Positions 35,939-43,602 of a stretch of DNA of 64,000 nucleotides are shown piece after piece (position 1 is the stretch's first letter; the number at the start of each line of letters is the position of its first letter). The notes under the pieces were generated by a model, which was not told the origin of the DNA, did no database searches, and was given only the letters and a program-made list of their open reading frames with translations. Position numbers and translations under genes: made by a program. Source of the stretch: RGIG1828 sp045541875 (GTDB lineage Bacteria > Bacillota > Clostridia > UMGS1810); assembly GCA_045541875.1 (NCBI GenBank), contig JAZQJX010000099.1:13104-77103 (forward strand), written 5' to 3'.

Positions 35939-36241
35939 TTATAAGTCTTTGAAAACAGATGAAAGTTTGGTTAGTTTCAGCATTTTTATTGCTTTATCAA
36001 TGTTGTCTGCTCTTGACTGTCTCATATACGGCTTTAGGGCAGACAGAAGATTAATTCTGTTGTCACCGGCGTAGTTAAGAGATGACACAGCATTTTTGAC
36101 AGTTGTCTCAAAATTATCATCAAGTCCGGTTTCTGATTTGCTTTCAGATTGCGAATTGGAGTTTAAAAGAGACGACACCATATCCATAGCACCGGGATTT
36201 GACATAATCTGCTTTAATTTTTCAACTAAATCATCAGACAT
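35939..36241 (-). CDS. Small unknown helical protein, middle of a three-gene operon
   Basis: A 100-residue soluble protein: a helical N-terminus (DDLVEKLKQIMSNPGAMDMV), a Ser-rich linker and a conserved-looking C-terminal block (RINLLSALKPYMRQSRADNI, then KAIKMLKL). The last block resembles short hypothetical proteins of spore-forming Clostridia. GAGGAGAGG precedes the ATG. Function unknown. Note that the downstream neighbour is a predicted membrane protein and the upstream one is also a small helical protein, so the three products may form a complex. Confidence 0.6.
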   Translation of the reverse strand: MSDDLVEKLKQIMSNPGAMDMVSSLLNSNSQSESKSETGLDDNFETTVKNAVSSLNYAGDNRINLLSALKPYMRQSRADNIDKAIKMLKLTKLSSVFKDL

Positions 36242-36253
36242 TATAACCTCTCC

Positions 36254-36511
36254 TCACTTTAAAAATTTGTTTACTTTTTTCAGTATTGAAGGATTATTTT
36301 TCAAAAGTTCAAGGAGTTCTCTGTCAGACATTGCACCGAGTTTGTCAGCAAAAACGCCGAGTCCCATAGAACGCATTTTCGCCATTGCTTTTGATTTGTC
36401 TGTGTTTTTGATAATTCTTTCTATATCTTCGTCACCAAGCGAAGATACTTTTGATGTATCATTATTCATATTTTTTAAAAGTTCTCTGATGATATCATCC
36501 GAGTTTTTCAT
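36254..36511 (-). CDS. Small unknown helical protein, first gene of the operon
   Basis: An 85-residue helical protein (MKNSDDIIRELLKNMNN..., DRELLELLKNNPSILKKVNK). The start at 36511 is selected because AGAAAGGATG is appropriately spaced upstream; the longer version from 36532 has no ribosome site. The C-terminal LLELLKNNPSILKKVN motif resembles the start of the following gene (MSNPGAMDMV), hinting at distant relation. Function unknown. Confidence 0.55.
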   Translation of the reverse strand: MKNSDDIIRELLKNMNNDTSKVSSLGDEDIERIIKNTDKSKAMAKMRSMGLGVFADKLGAMSDRELLELLKNNPSILKKVNKFLK

Positions 36512-36560
36512 CCATGCATCATCCTTTCTCATAGAATTATATGCGTGCTTCAGAAAAAAT

Positions 36561-36680
36561 GTGCATAATAAGACACTTAATGAAATGCTTAAAAATAAGG
36601 AACTTGACAGAAGAACAGCGCTTGCTATTAATAACCTTGGAAAAAGAATAGGTAAAACAGTTGTGTTTGTTGAGGTATAA
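36561..36680 (+). CDS. Possible 39-codon small protein
   Basis: From GTG36561 to TAA36680 the frame reads VHNKTLNEMLKNKELDRRTA then LAINNLGKRIGKTVVFVEV. Codon choice (AGA, CTT, AAA, GTT) is like that of neighbouring genes and the C-terminus looks like a folded strand, but no good ribosome site is seen, and the frame also runs back antisense through the small gene operon. It could be a remnant of a longer gene. Confidence 0.25.
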   Translation: MHNKTLNEMLKNKELDRRTALAINNLGKRIGKTVVFVEV

Positions 36681-36785
36681 TAAATAAAGCAAATGATTTT
36701 GCATAAAATTTAAAATTTGTGTATATATACAGATGCGATTATATTTATTTATCAAATAAATACGTAATTTTGTACAATTTACATA

Positions 36786-36823
36786 TTGAAAACATATAAT
36801 ACTTGATGTATAATTATACATCA
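36786..36823 (+). promoter_or_regulatory. argF promoter with overlapping 20-bp palindromic operator (ArgR-type)
   Basis: TTGAAA (36786-36791), 17-bp spacer, TATAAT (36809-36814). The -10 lies inside the perfect palindrome TGATGTATAATTATACATCA (36804-36823). Arginine repressors bind AT-rich palindromes of about 18 bp, so this is a good ArgR box candidate for an arginine gene. Confidence 0.6.
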
Positions 36824-36886
36824 TATGTATGTAACGAAAATATAAGAACCATATAACCTTAATAATTGAAAGGGGACAAATTAATC

Positions 36887-37807
36887 ATGAAACATCTCAT
36901 TAGTTTAAATGACTGCTCAACAGAAGAGATACATAATCTTTTGAATCTTGCAATTAAATTAAAAAAAGAAAATTATGCAGGTATAAAACATCACATTCTC
37001 AAAGGAAAATCCCTGGGAATGATTTTTACAAAATCTTCAACCCGTACAAGAGTATCCTTTGAAGTCGGAATGTATCAACTTGGCGGTCAGTCGCTTTTCT
37101 TGTCCAGCAATGATATTCAACTTGGCAGAGGCGAAACAATATATGACACTGCAAACGTGCTTTCACGTTATCTTGACGGAATAATGATAAGAACATTTGA
37201 CCATCAGGATGTACTTGATCTTGCGAAATACGGTCAGATAAGCATAATCAACGGTCTTACCGATCTTTTGCACCCCTGTCAGATTCTTGCTGACCTTCAG
37301 ACCATATATGAACACAAAGGAAAACTTGAAGGACTTAAACTATGCTATGTTGGTGACGGAAACAACATTTCAAACTCACTTCTTCATGGATGTACAAAAG
37401 TGGGAATGAACATAAGCATTGCATCACCAAAAGGCTATGAGTGTGATGAAGAGTGCATTGAAAATGCTAAAAATACTGCAAAAAAGACATCTTGCTCCGT
37501 TGTTTTAACAGATGATCCTAAGGAAGCCATAAAGAACGCAGATATAGTTGTTACAGACACCTGGGTGAGTATGGGACAGGAAAGCGAAAAGCAGGAGAGA
37601 ATTAAGATTTTTGGTTCATACACGGTAGATGACAAACTCTTTGCAATGGCAAAAGATGATGCGATATTTATGCATTGTCTTCCTGCATACAGAGGATATG
37701 AGGTGACAGACTCTGTTATAGATGGACCCAGAAGTGTCATCTTTGATGAAGCAGAAAACAGACTTCATGCTCAAAAGGCAGTAATGGCAACAGTAATGGC
37801 AGATTGA
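36887..37807 (+). CDS. argF: Ornithine carbamoyltransferase
   Basis: Forms citrulline from ornithine and carbamoyl phosphate. The 306-residue enzyme has the carbamoyl-phosphate loop KSSTRTRVSFE, LHPCQILADLQT, the ornithine-binding DTWVSMGQE loop and MHCLPAYRGYEV with the catalytic Cys. ATG36887 lies 11 bases after AAAGGGG; the in-frame TTG at 36866 overlaps that ribosome site and is rejected. No other arginine gene is adjacent, so argF is regulated alone through the palindromic promoter upstream. Confidence 0.95.
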   Translation: MKHLISLNDCSTEEIHNLLNLAIKLKKENYAGIKHHILKGKSLGMIFTKSSTRTRVSFEVGMYQLGGQSLFLSSNDIQLGRGETIYDTANVLSRYLDGIMIRTFDHQDVLDLAKYGQISIINGLTDLLHPCQILADLQTIYEHKGKLEGLKLCYVGDGNNISNSLLHGCTKVGMNISIASPKGYECDEECIENAKNTAKKTSCSVVLTDDPKEAIKNADIVVTDTWVSMGQESEKQERIKIFGSYTVDDKLFAMAKDDAIFMHCLPAYRGYEVTDSVIDGPRSVIFDEAENRLHAQKAVMATVMAD

Positions 37808-37905
37808 TTTTTAAAAAGAAAAAATAACCGTCTTTGCAAAAATTACAATCACAAATTGTGACTATCTTTTCTAAAAAAAGAGATAATAAACAAAGGTGAT
37901 GTGTA

Positions 37906-39099
37906 GTGGAAACTTTTGTTTTCAACAGAAGAAAAATTGCAAAGACGGTTATTGTTATTTTTTTCATTTTACTTTCTCTGATGTGTGTTGTGTATGCATT
38001 TTTTAGCATAGTAAATCTTGTAAAAATAAAAAATGCATTTGAACTTACATTTTCACAAATGGCAGACGAGTGGTCAGAAGGATTATCTTGTCTTTCACTT
38101 CCCGATATTGAAAAAGGGAATTCTTATTTGCTTGATATTCAATCAGTTTCTGACAAAACAAATAAACTTGTTGCCACATATACTCCCGGGGAAAATGGCG
38201 GAATCGGCAATTTGAGTTTTGTCAATTCATCAGGTGACAAAGCAAATCTGTATGACATAATCGGACTTGTGGCAGGTTTAAAAGAAGAAGAGAGCATTAC
38301 AACATCTGCCATTATGAAAATGAATGATATACCTAGTTATAAAACTTTGGAATGTTTTTCATCAGCAACACAAAATTCGTCAAATTCTTTTTTACAAAAT
38401 ATTTCATGTGTTTTTGGTGATGATTTATCTATGCCTGAAATCAACAGGAAAAAACTTGGTTATAACGCAGTTCTTTTTCTTGCAAAATCAGATTTTAAAC
38501 CCGGAAAAACAATCTATGTATCCAATAAGTCTCAAATTGTAAAAGCAAGAAAGTATTCCGTTGAATTAAAAAAAGAACATCTGAAAGATTTTATTGAAAA
38601 AGTGACTTCTGATAACAGTGTGGAAAATACGCAGTTGGTTCAATATATAAAAAAATCCTTTTTGGATTTAATAAATGACTGCCAAAGCGGAGAATTTATA
38701 ATAAGCGCAGTTTTGCACGGCGGTAAGGTGTTGTCAGTTGAATGTGAAACCCCAAAAATTGATGGCGATTCATATCTTTTTTATGTTGAAAAAGGAGATG
38801 GTGACGGAAAAATACAGTTTAACCTGAAAAATGTTTCAAAAGACAAAGATTTAATGCAACTGACTGCAAAATGTGACGGAAAAAAAGTTGACATTTCATA
38901 TGTTAACACCTATCCGAAAGTCACACTAAATGCCAAGTCAGAAGACGATAAAATGAAATTGAATTTTTCCGGAAGAGGCAGATTGTCTTTGAATCTTATT
39001 GCGCAAAAGACAGATTGTTCGTATAATATGAAGTTTTACAAGGATAAACTTTTTATGTATCAGCCATTTTTGGATGTTCGTATTACAAAAATCAATTAA
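37906..39099 (+). CDS. Membrane-anchored protein of unknown function
   Basis: A GTG start follows AAAGGTGATG. Residues 8-40 form a basic patch plus a hydrophobic signal anchor (NRRKIAKTVIVIFFILLSLM...); the remaining 350 residues are predicted extracellular, beta-rich at the C-terminus (repeated strands such as KIQFNLKNVSKD, MKLNFSGRGRLSLNLIA). No catalytic motif or known family is recognised. The anchor codons (37937-37953) are perfectly complementary to a 17-bp stretch 5' of the gene (37823-37839). It is flanked by argF and a MATE gene that has its own promoter. Confidence 0.65.
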   Translation: METFVFNRRKIAKTVIVIFFILLSLMCVVYAFFSIVNLVKIKNAFELTFSQMADEWSEGLSCLSLPDIEKGNSYLLDIQSVSDKTNKLVATYTPGENGGIGNLSFVNSSGDKANLYDIIGLVAGLKEEESITTSAIMKMNDIPSYKTLECFSSATQNSSNSFLQNISCVFGDDLSMPEINRKKLGYNAVLFLAKSDFKPGKTIYVSNKSQIVKARKYSVELKKEHLKDFIEKVTSDNSVENTQLVQYIKKSFLDLINDCQSGEFIISAVLHGGKVLSVECETPKIDGDSYLFYVEKGDGDGKIQFNLKNVSKDKDLMQLTAKCDGKKVDISYVNTYPKVTLNAKSEDDKMKLNFSGRGRLSLNLIAQKTDCSYNMKFYKDKLFMYQPFLDVRITKIN

Positions 39100-39152
39100 T
39101 TAATCTGTGAAAATATCGATTTAATGATGCTCTTATTTGTATATATTTATGT

Positions 39153-39181
39153 TTGACATAATATGACATCTGTTGTAAAAT
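39153..39181 (+). promoter_or_regulatory. SigA promoter of the MATE gene
   Basis: TTGACA, 17-bp spacer, TAAAAT; predicted start near 39188, directly before an attenuator-like hairpin. Confidence 0.7.
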
Positions 39182-39193
39182 ATTGAAAGATAG

Positions 39194-39239
39194 TTTTGAT
39201 GGAGATTGTGAAAATCAAAGTTTTTCGCATCTCCTTTTT
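39194..39239 (+). promoter_or_regulatory. Putative transcription attenuator in the MATE leader
   Basis: The terminator stem GGAGATTGTGAAAA (39201-39214) / TTTTTCGCATCTCC (39221-39234), with one bulge and one wobble, is followed by TTTTT (39235-39239). An alternative stem TTTTGAT (39194-39200) / ATCAAAG (39214-39220) overlaps it and would act as antiterminator. The ribosome site lies just after the hairpin. Confidence 0.5.
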
Positions 39240-39260
39240 GTATGAACCAAGGAGGAAAAT

Positions 39261-40622
39261 ATGCAACAGAATGAAAAATCCCGTATGCTTGGCACAATGA
39301 AAATGTCAAGACTTGTTCCTACAGTTGCCGTACCCATAATGATAAGTTTGTTGGTGCAGGCACTTTATAATATTGTCGACAGTATTTTTGTCGCAAAATA
39401 TAGCCAGGATGCATTGACAGCAGTATCTTTGGCATATCCCATACAAATGCTTATGATTGCCGTTTCCACAGGACTTGGCACAGGTATCAATGCCGTGACA
39501 TCAAGGTTTCTTGGCAAAAAGAATTCAGAAGATGCAGTAAAGGCTGCAGGCAACGGTCTCACCCTTATGCTTTCCGGATTTGTAATTTTTCTGATTTTCG
39601 GTCTGTTCTTTTCAGATGATGCCTTCAGGCTTCTCACAAAAGATGAAACTTTAAGAGACCTTGGTGTGGTATATCTTTCGACTGTATGCACTTTTAGTTT
39701 CGGACTATTTTGTGCAATTCTTTTTGAACGCCTTATGCAATCAACAGGTAACACAATCCTTTCCATGGTGACACAAATTACCGGTGCTGTTGTAAATATC
39801 ATACTCGATCCCATAATGATTTTTGGAATGTTTGGATTCCCCGAAATGGGTATCAGAGGAGCGGCAGTTGCAACTGTTATCGGTCAGGTTTCAAGCATGG
39901 CTTTGGGATTTTTTATAAATCAGACTAAAAACAAAGAACTCAAACTCAACATCAGAAGTCTTATTCTTAAAAAAGGAATTGTAAGGGAGATTTTAAGAGT
40001 TGGAATTCCAAGTATGATAATGCAGTCAATTTCTTCTGTTATGAATGTGACATTCAATGCAATCTTGATTGTATACGGAAAGGCGGCTGTAAATATCCTT
40101 GGAATTTATTTCAAATTACAGTCATTTGTATTTATGCCGATTTTTGGCCTTAGTAACGGTCTTGTACCAATCATAGGCTATAACTACGGTGCAAGGAATA
40201 AAGAGAGGATATATTCGGCAATAAAAACGGCTCTTGTATGGGCAATGTCGGTTATGGTTGTGGGAATGACAATATTTTTGATTTTCCCAAAAGCACTACT
40301 TTCTCTTTTTGAATCGGGAACAGTCAGCGAGATCACAACAGTCGGCTCAATTGCCCTTAGAACCATATGTATTCATTTTCCGCTTGCTGCAATAGGAATA
40401 ACATTAAGCACAACTTTTCAGGCAATCGGAAAAGGATTGTACAGCATGATTATGAGCATTTGCAGACAGCTTCTTGTACTGATTCCCGCTGCGTGGATTC
40501 TTTCGAAAATTGGAGGACTTAATGTTATCTGGTGGAGTTTTGTTATTGCAGAAGGCGTGTGCCTTGTGATATGCCTGTTTATGTACAATAATGTAAACCG
40601 AAGAATTTTTAAACATTTATAA
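39261..40622 (+). CDS. MATE-family multidrug efflux transporter
   Basis: A 453-residue, 12-helix MATE pump. The first half has MMISLLVQALYNIVDSIFVA (shown here as typical helix-1 sequence VPIMISLLVQALYNIVDSIF), LSLAYPIQ-like VSLAYPIQMLM, GLGTGINAVTSR and IILDPIMIFG; the second half repeats the pattern with GIPSMIMQSISSVMN and GLSNGLVPIIGYNYGAR. These pumps export cationic drugs or metabolites using Na+ or H+ gradients. CAAGGAGG ribosome site. A short leader with competing stems suggests regulated expression. Confidence 0.93.
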   Translation: MQQNEKSRMLGTMKMSRLVPTVAVPIMISLLVQALYNIVDSIFVAKYSQDALTAVSLAYPIQMLMIAVSTGLGTGINAVTSRFLGKKNSEDAVKAAGNGLTLMLSGFVIFLIFGLFFSDDAFRLLTKDETLRDLGVVYLSTVCTFSFGLFCAILFERLMQSTGNTILSMVTQITGAVVNIILDPIMIFGMFGFPEMGIRGAAVATVIGQVSSMALGFFINQTKNKELKLNIRSLILKKGIVREILRVGIPSMIMQSISSVMNVTFNAILIVYGKAAVNILGIYFKLQSFVFMPIFGLSNGLVPIIGYNYGARNKERIYSAIKTALVWAMSVMVVGMTIFLIFPKALLSLFESGTVSEITTVGSIALRTICIHFPLAAIGITLSTTFQAIGKGLYSMIMSICRQLLVLIPAAWILSKIGGLNVIWWSFVIAEGVCLVICLFMYNNVNRRIFKHL

Positions 40623-40630
40623 AAACAAAA

Positions 40631-40671
40631 TTGGACTGTAAATTAATTCAGCAAATTAATTTACAGTCCAA
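40631..40671. terminator. Bidirectional 18-bp terminator hairpin
   Basis: TTGGACTGTAAATTAATT (40631-40648) pairs perfectly with AATTAATTTACAGTCCAA (40654-40671), loop CAGCA, between the convergent MATE and murI genes. Confidence 0.85.
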
Positions 40672-40675
40672 TGCT

Positions 40676-41446
40676 TTATATACTAAAAAATTTTTTCATT
40701 ATTTCAGTTTCTTCGTTCCCTGTCTCACTCGAAAAAAACTCAACTGTACCATGATTCTCTGATTTGTTAAGTATCCCAACTTCTTCAAGTCTTCTTAAGG
40801 TTTCTTTCGCTGTTCCAAAAGAACCGTCATAAATTTTAACATCATAATCAAAACTTTCTCTGATTTCATTCTCAATGTGCGGATAATGAGTGCATCCAAG
40901 AACTATTGCCGATATCTTTTCGCTTTCATATGGCTTAAAAAGATTTTTGAGATAGGTTTTGATTTCGTCTTTATCTATGCAGCCTTTCTCAATTATTTCT
41001 GCAAGACCGGGACAGGGCAGGGGAGTTATCTTTGCATTGTTTCCATATTTTGCATTTAATGAAGCAAATTTATCTTTTTTTAAGGTGACAGGAGTCGCCA
41101 TAATCAGTATATTTCCGTCGGGATGATTGGACGCTGCAGGTTTTAGAGCAGGCTCAATTCCAACAATCGGTATGTCATATTTTTTTCTGAGATAATCTGC
41201 CGAAACACTTGTTGCGGTATTGCAGGCAATTACGATTGCCTTTACTCCTTTTGATACGAGAAACTCAAGACATTTTTCGGAAAGTTCTATTATTTCCTCA
41301 TCGGTCTTGTCTCCATAAGGAGCATTTTTTGTATCACCGAAATATATATAATTTTCACTTGGCATAAGTCTTGAAAGTTCTTTTAAAACACTTATTCCTC
41401 CAAGACCCGAATCAAACACCCCTATGGGACATTGATCTATGTTCAT
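40676..41446 (-). CDS. murI: Glutamate racemase
   Basis: Makes D-glutamate for peptidoglycan. The 256-residue protein has both active-site cysteine motifs: IVIACNTATSVSA (first) and IVLGCTHYPHIENE (second), plus GVFDSGLGGISVLKEL at the N-terminus and YFGDTKNAPYGDKTDEEI. AAGAGGAATATAG lies upstream of the ATG. It is 64 bases downstream of the aldose-epimerase-like gene on the same strand, possibly co-transcribed. Confidence 0.95.
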   Translation of the reverse strand: MNIDQCPIGVFDSGLGGISVLKELSRLMPSENYIYFGDTKNAPYGDKTDEEIIELSEKCLEFLVSKGVKAIVIACNTATSVSADYLRKKYDIPIVGIEPALKPAASNHPDGNILIMATPVTLKKDKFASLNAKYGNNAKITPLPCPGLAEIIEKGCIDKDEIKTYLKNLFKPYESEKISAIVLGCTHYPHIENEIRESFDYDVKIYDGSFGTAKETLRRLEEVGILNKSENHGTVEFFSSETGNEETEIMKKFFSI

Positions 41447-41510
41447 CTATATTCCTCTTTTCATTTCTGAATAAGTTATTTATCACCCAATTGAGAAATT
41501 TATATACTCA

Positions 41511-42377
41511 TCAGAGAATCGCAATTGCGTGATGACATTCAAACTGTCCGCCTTTTTCGAGTTTGTGAATACCTGGCTTTGCGCTGATATCGGGAATCTG
41601 TTCTCCTTTGTAGGGTGCACCGCACCAGGGTTCGATACACACAAACTGAGAATTCTCAACAGACCATACATACAGATTATCAAAGTCTGCAAATTCAACC
41701 TTGATTTCTTTTCCCGTTTCTTTGTTTAACAGAGTAACATAGTCGCTTTGAGGACTATCAAAAGAAATTGTTACCGAGTCTTTGAAAAGCTGCGGATGAA
41801 GCATCATAACGCTATGGCCGTTTTCTATTTTCATAAATTTTTCGGGAACTTCATCTGTTTCATAAACATAGTAATTATCTTTTTCTTCTTTTTCAAAGTG
41901 GATTTCATAGTTTTCAATGCCTTCAAGACACTCATATCCTTCGTGTGCACCGATTGAAAAATACATATCTCCATCTGAGTCATTTATAACTTCATAGGAA
42001 ACATCAAGGGATTTTCCTAAAAGTTTGTATGTAATGATAAGTTCAAAGTCATAGGGGTACATTTCTTTTGTTTCTTCATCCGATACAAACGAGAATACAG
42101 CAAGATCCTCTGTACATTCCATAAGATTAAAATCTTTATTCATAACAAAACCGTGGGGTGTAATGGTGTATGTAACAGAGTTAATTGAGATTTCGTTATT
42201 AATAAGATTGCTGCAAACAGGAAAAAGAATCGGTGCCTGACGGTTCCAGAAAATCATATCTTTCTGATGAAGATATTCTTTGTCGTTTGCATCTTTTATA
42301 CTTGTAATTTCTGCACCATATGACGAAATTGTCACAGTCAGAAACTCATTTTTCAAATTTACACTTATGCTGTCCAT
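41511..42377 (-). CDS. Aldose 1-epimerase family protein (LacX-like)
   Basis: This 288-residue beta-sandwich protein belongs to the galactose-mutarotase-like superfamily: SYGAEITSIKDANDKEYL at the start, APILFPVCSNLIN (arginine-equivalent loop), TPHGFVMNKDFN with the catalytic His, a GAHEGYEC second His motif, and CIEPWCGAPYKGE with the catalytic Glu. The LacX/YeaD subgroup may act on sugar phosphates rather than free galactose. It has its own strong promoter, divergent from pta. Confidence 0.88.
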   Translation of the reverse strand: MDSISVNLKNEFLTVTISSYGAEITSIKDANDKEYLHQKDMIFWNRQAPILFPVCSNLINNEISINSVTYTITPHGFVMNKDFNLMECTEDLAVFSFVSDEETKEMYPYDFELIITYKLLGKSLDVSYEVINDSDGDMYFSIGAHEGYECLEGIENYEIHFEKEEKDNYYVYETDEVPEKFMKIENGHSVMMLHPQLFKDSVTISFDSPQSDYVTLLNKETGKEIKVEFADFDNLYVWSVENSQFVCIEPWCGAPYKGEQIPDISAKPGIHKLEKGGQFECHHAIAIL

Positions 42378-42411
42378 ATTTTTTCTCCATTCAAAATACT
42401 AAACTACATCA

Positions 42412-42441
42412 ATTATAATAAAAAAGATGCCGTATTGTCAA
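42412..42441 (-). promoter_or_regulatory. Predicted SigA promoter of the aldose-epimerase-like gene
   Basis: On the minus strand TTGACA (42436-42441), 18-bp spacer, TATAAT (42412-42417), 35 bases before the start codon. Confidence 0.65.
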
Positions 42442-42479
42442 TGAATATAAATAAAATTCATCAAAAAAGTTTATAGGAC

Positions 42480-42508
42480 TTGTAAAAAGGAAAAATTTGT
42501 TGTATAAT
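42480..42508 (+). promoter_or_regulatory. Predicted SigA promoter of pta, with a cre-like site just downstream
   Basis: TTGTAA, 17-bp spacer, TATAAT. Just downstream, GTTAATCGTTTACG (42519-42532) resembles the CcpA cre consensus at 11 of 14 positions, including the central CG. Confidence 0.55.
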
Positions 42509-42566
42509 CATAGGGTATGTTAATCGTTTACGTTATTAAACAATAAATTATGCAGGAGGCAAAAAA

Positions 42567-43568
42567 ATGAGCACATTTTTAGACACAATCAAAAACCGTG
42601 CAAAACAGGACAAAAAGAAAATCGTTCTTCCTGAATCTATGGACAGAAGAACATTTGAAGCGGCAGAAACAGTTCTCAAAGAGGACATTGCGGACATCAT
42701 CATCATCGGTACTCCCGAAGAAGTTGCAAAAAATAGTGAGGGTCTTGATATTTCCAAAGCAACAATCATCAATCCTTTCACCTATGAAAAAACAGAGGAG
42801 TATCTCAACCTTTTTGTTGAACTGAGAAAATCCAAAGGTCTTACATATGAAGAAGCAAAAGCGCAGGCTCTTGGTGATTATATGTATTATGCTTGCCTTA
42901 TGGTAAAAGCAGGAGATGCAGACGGTGTTGTTTCAGGTGCATGTCACTCAACAGCAAACACTCTCCGTCCAAGCCTTCAGATAATCAAAACAAAACCAGG
43001 TGTTAAACTTGTATCAGCGTTTTTCGTAATGGTAGTTCCCGATTGTGAATATGGTGCAAACGGAACATTCATTTTTGCAGATTCAGGTCTTGAGCAAAAT
43101 CCCGATCCCGAAAAACTTGCTGCAATTGCATCATGCTCTGCAGAATCATTTGAACTTCTTGCCCAGAGCGAAGCAATCGTTGCAATGCTTTCACACTCAA
43201 CAAAGGGTAGCGCAAAACACGCTGATGTTGACAAGGTTGTTGAAGCAACACGCATCTGCAAAGAAAACAATCCCGGTCTCAAAGTTGACGGTGAACTTCA
43301 ACTTGATGCCGCAATTGTTCCCGATGTAGGTTCTTCAAAAGCACCCGATTCTGATGTTGCAGGAAAAGCAAATGTTCTTGTGTTCCCTGACCTTGATGCA
43401 GGAAACATCGGATATAAACTTGTTCAGAGACTTGCAAAAGCAGAAGCATACGGACCTATCACACAGGGTATTGCAATGCCGATCAATGACCTTTCAAGAG
43501 GATGTTCTGCTGAAGACATTGTTGGTGTTGTGGCAATCACTTGTGTACAGGCTCAGGCAAATAACTGA
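42567..43568 (+). CDS. pta: Phosphate acetyltransferase
   Basis: Converts acetyl-CoA and phosphate to acetyl-phosphate; with AckA it yields ATP and acetate. The 333-residue protein is the short clostridial form: KIVLPESMDRRTFEAAE, GDADGVVSGACHSTANTLRP, LVSAFFVMVVP, FADSGLEQNPDPEKLA and the C-terminal VLVFPDLDAGNIGYKLVQRL with LSRGCSAEDIVG. AGGAGGC ribosome site. It is 34 bases upstream of ackA. Confidence 0.97.
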   Translation: MSTFLDTIKNRAKQDKKKIVLPESMDRRTFEAAETVLKEDIADIIIIGTPEEVAKNSEGLDISKATIINPFTYEKTEEYLNLFVELRKSKGLTYEEAKAQALGDYMYYACLMVKAGDADGVVSGACHSTANTLRPSLQIIKTKPGVKLVSAFFVMVVPDCEYGANGTFIFADSGLEQNPDPEKLAAIASCSAESFELLAQSEAIVAMLSHSTKGSAKHADVDKVVEATRICKENNPGLKVDGELQLDAAIVPDVGSSKAPDSDVAGKANVLVFPDLDAGNIGYKLVQRLAKAEAYGPITQGIAMPINDLSRGCSAEDIVGVVAITCVQAQANN

Positions 43569-43602
43569 TAATATTTTATAATTTGAAAAGGCGGTTGTAA
43601 TT

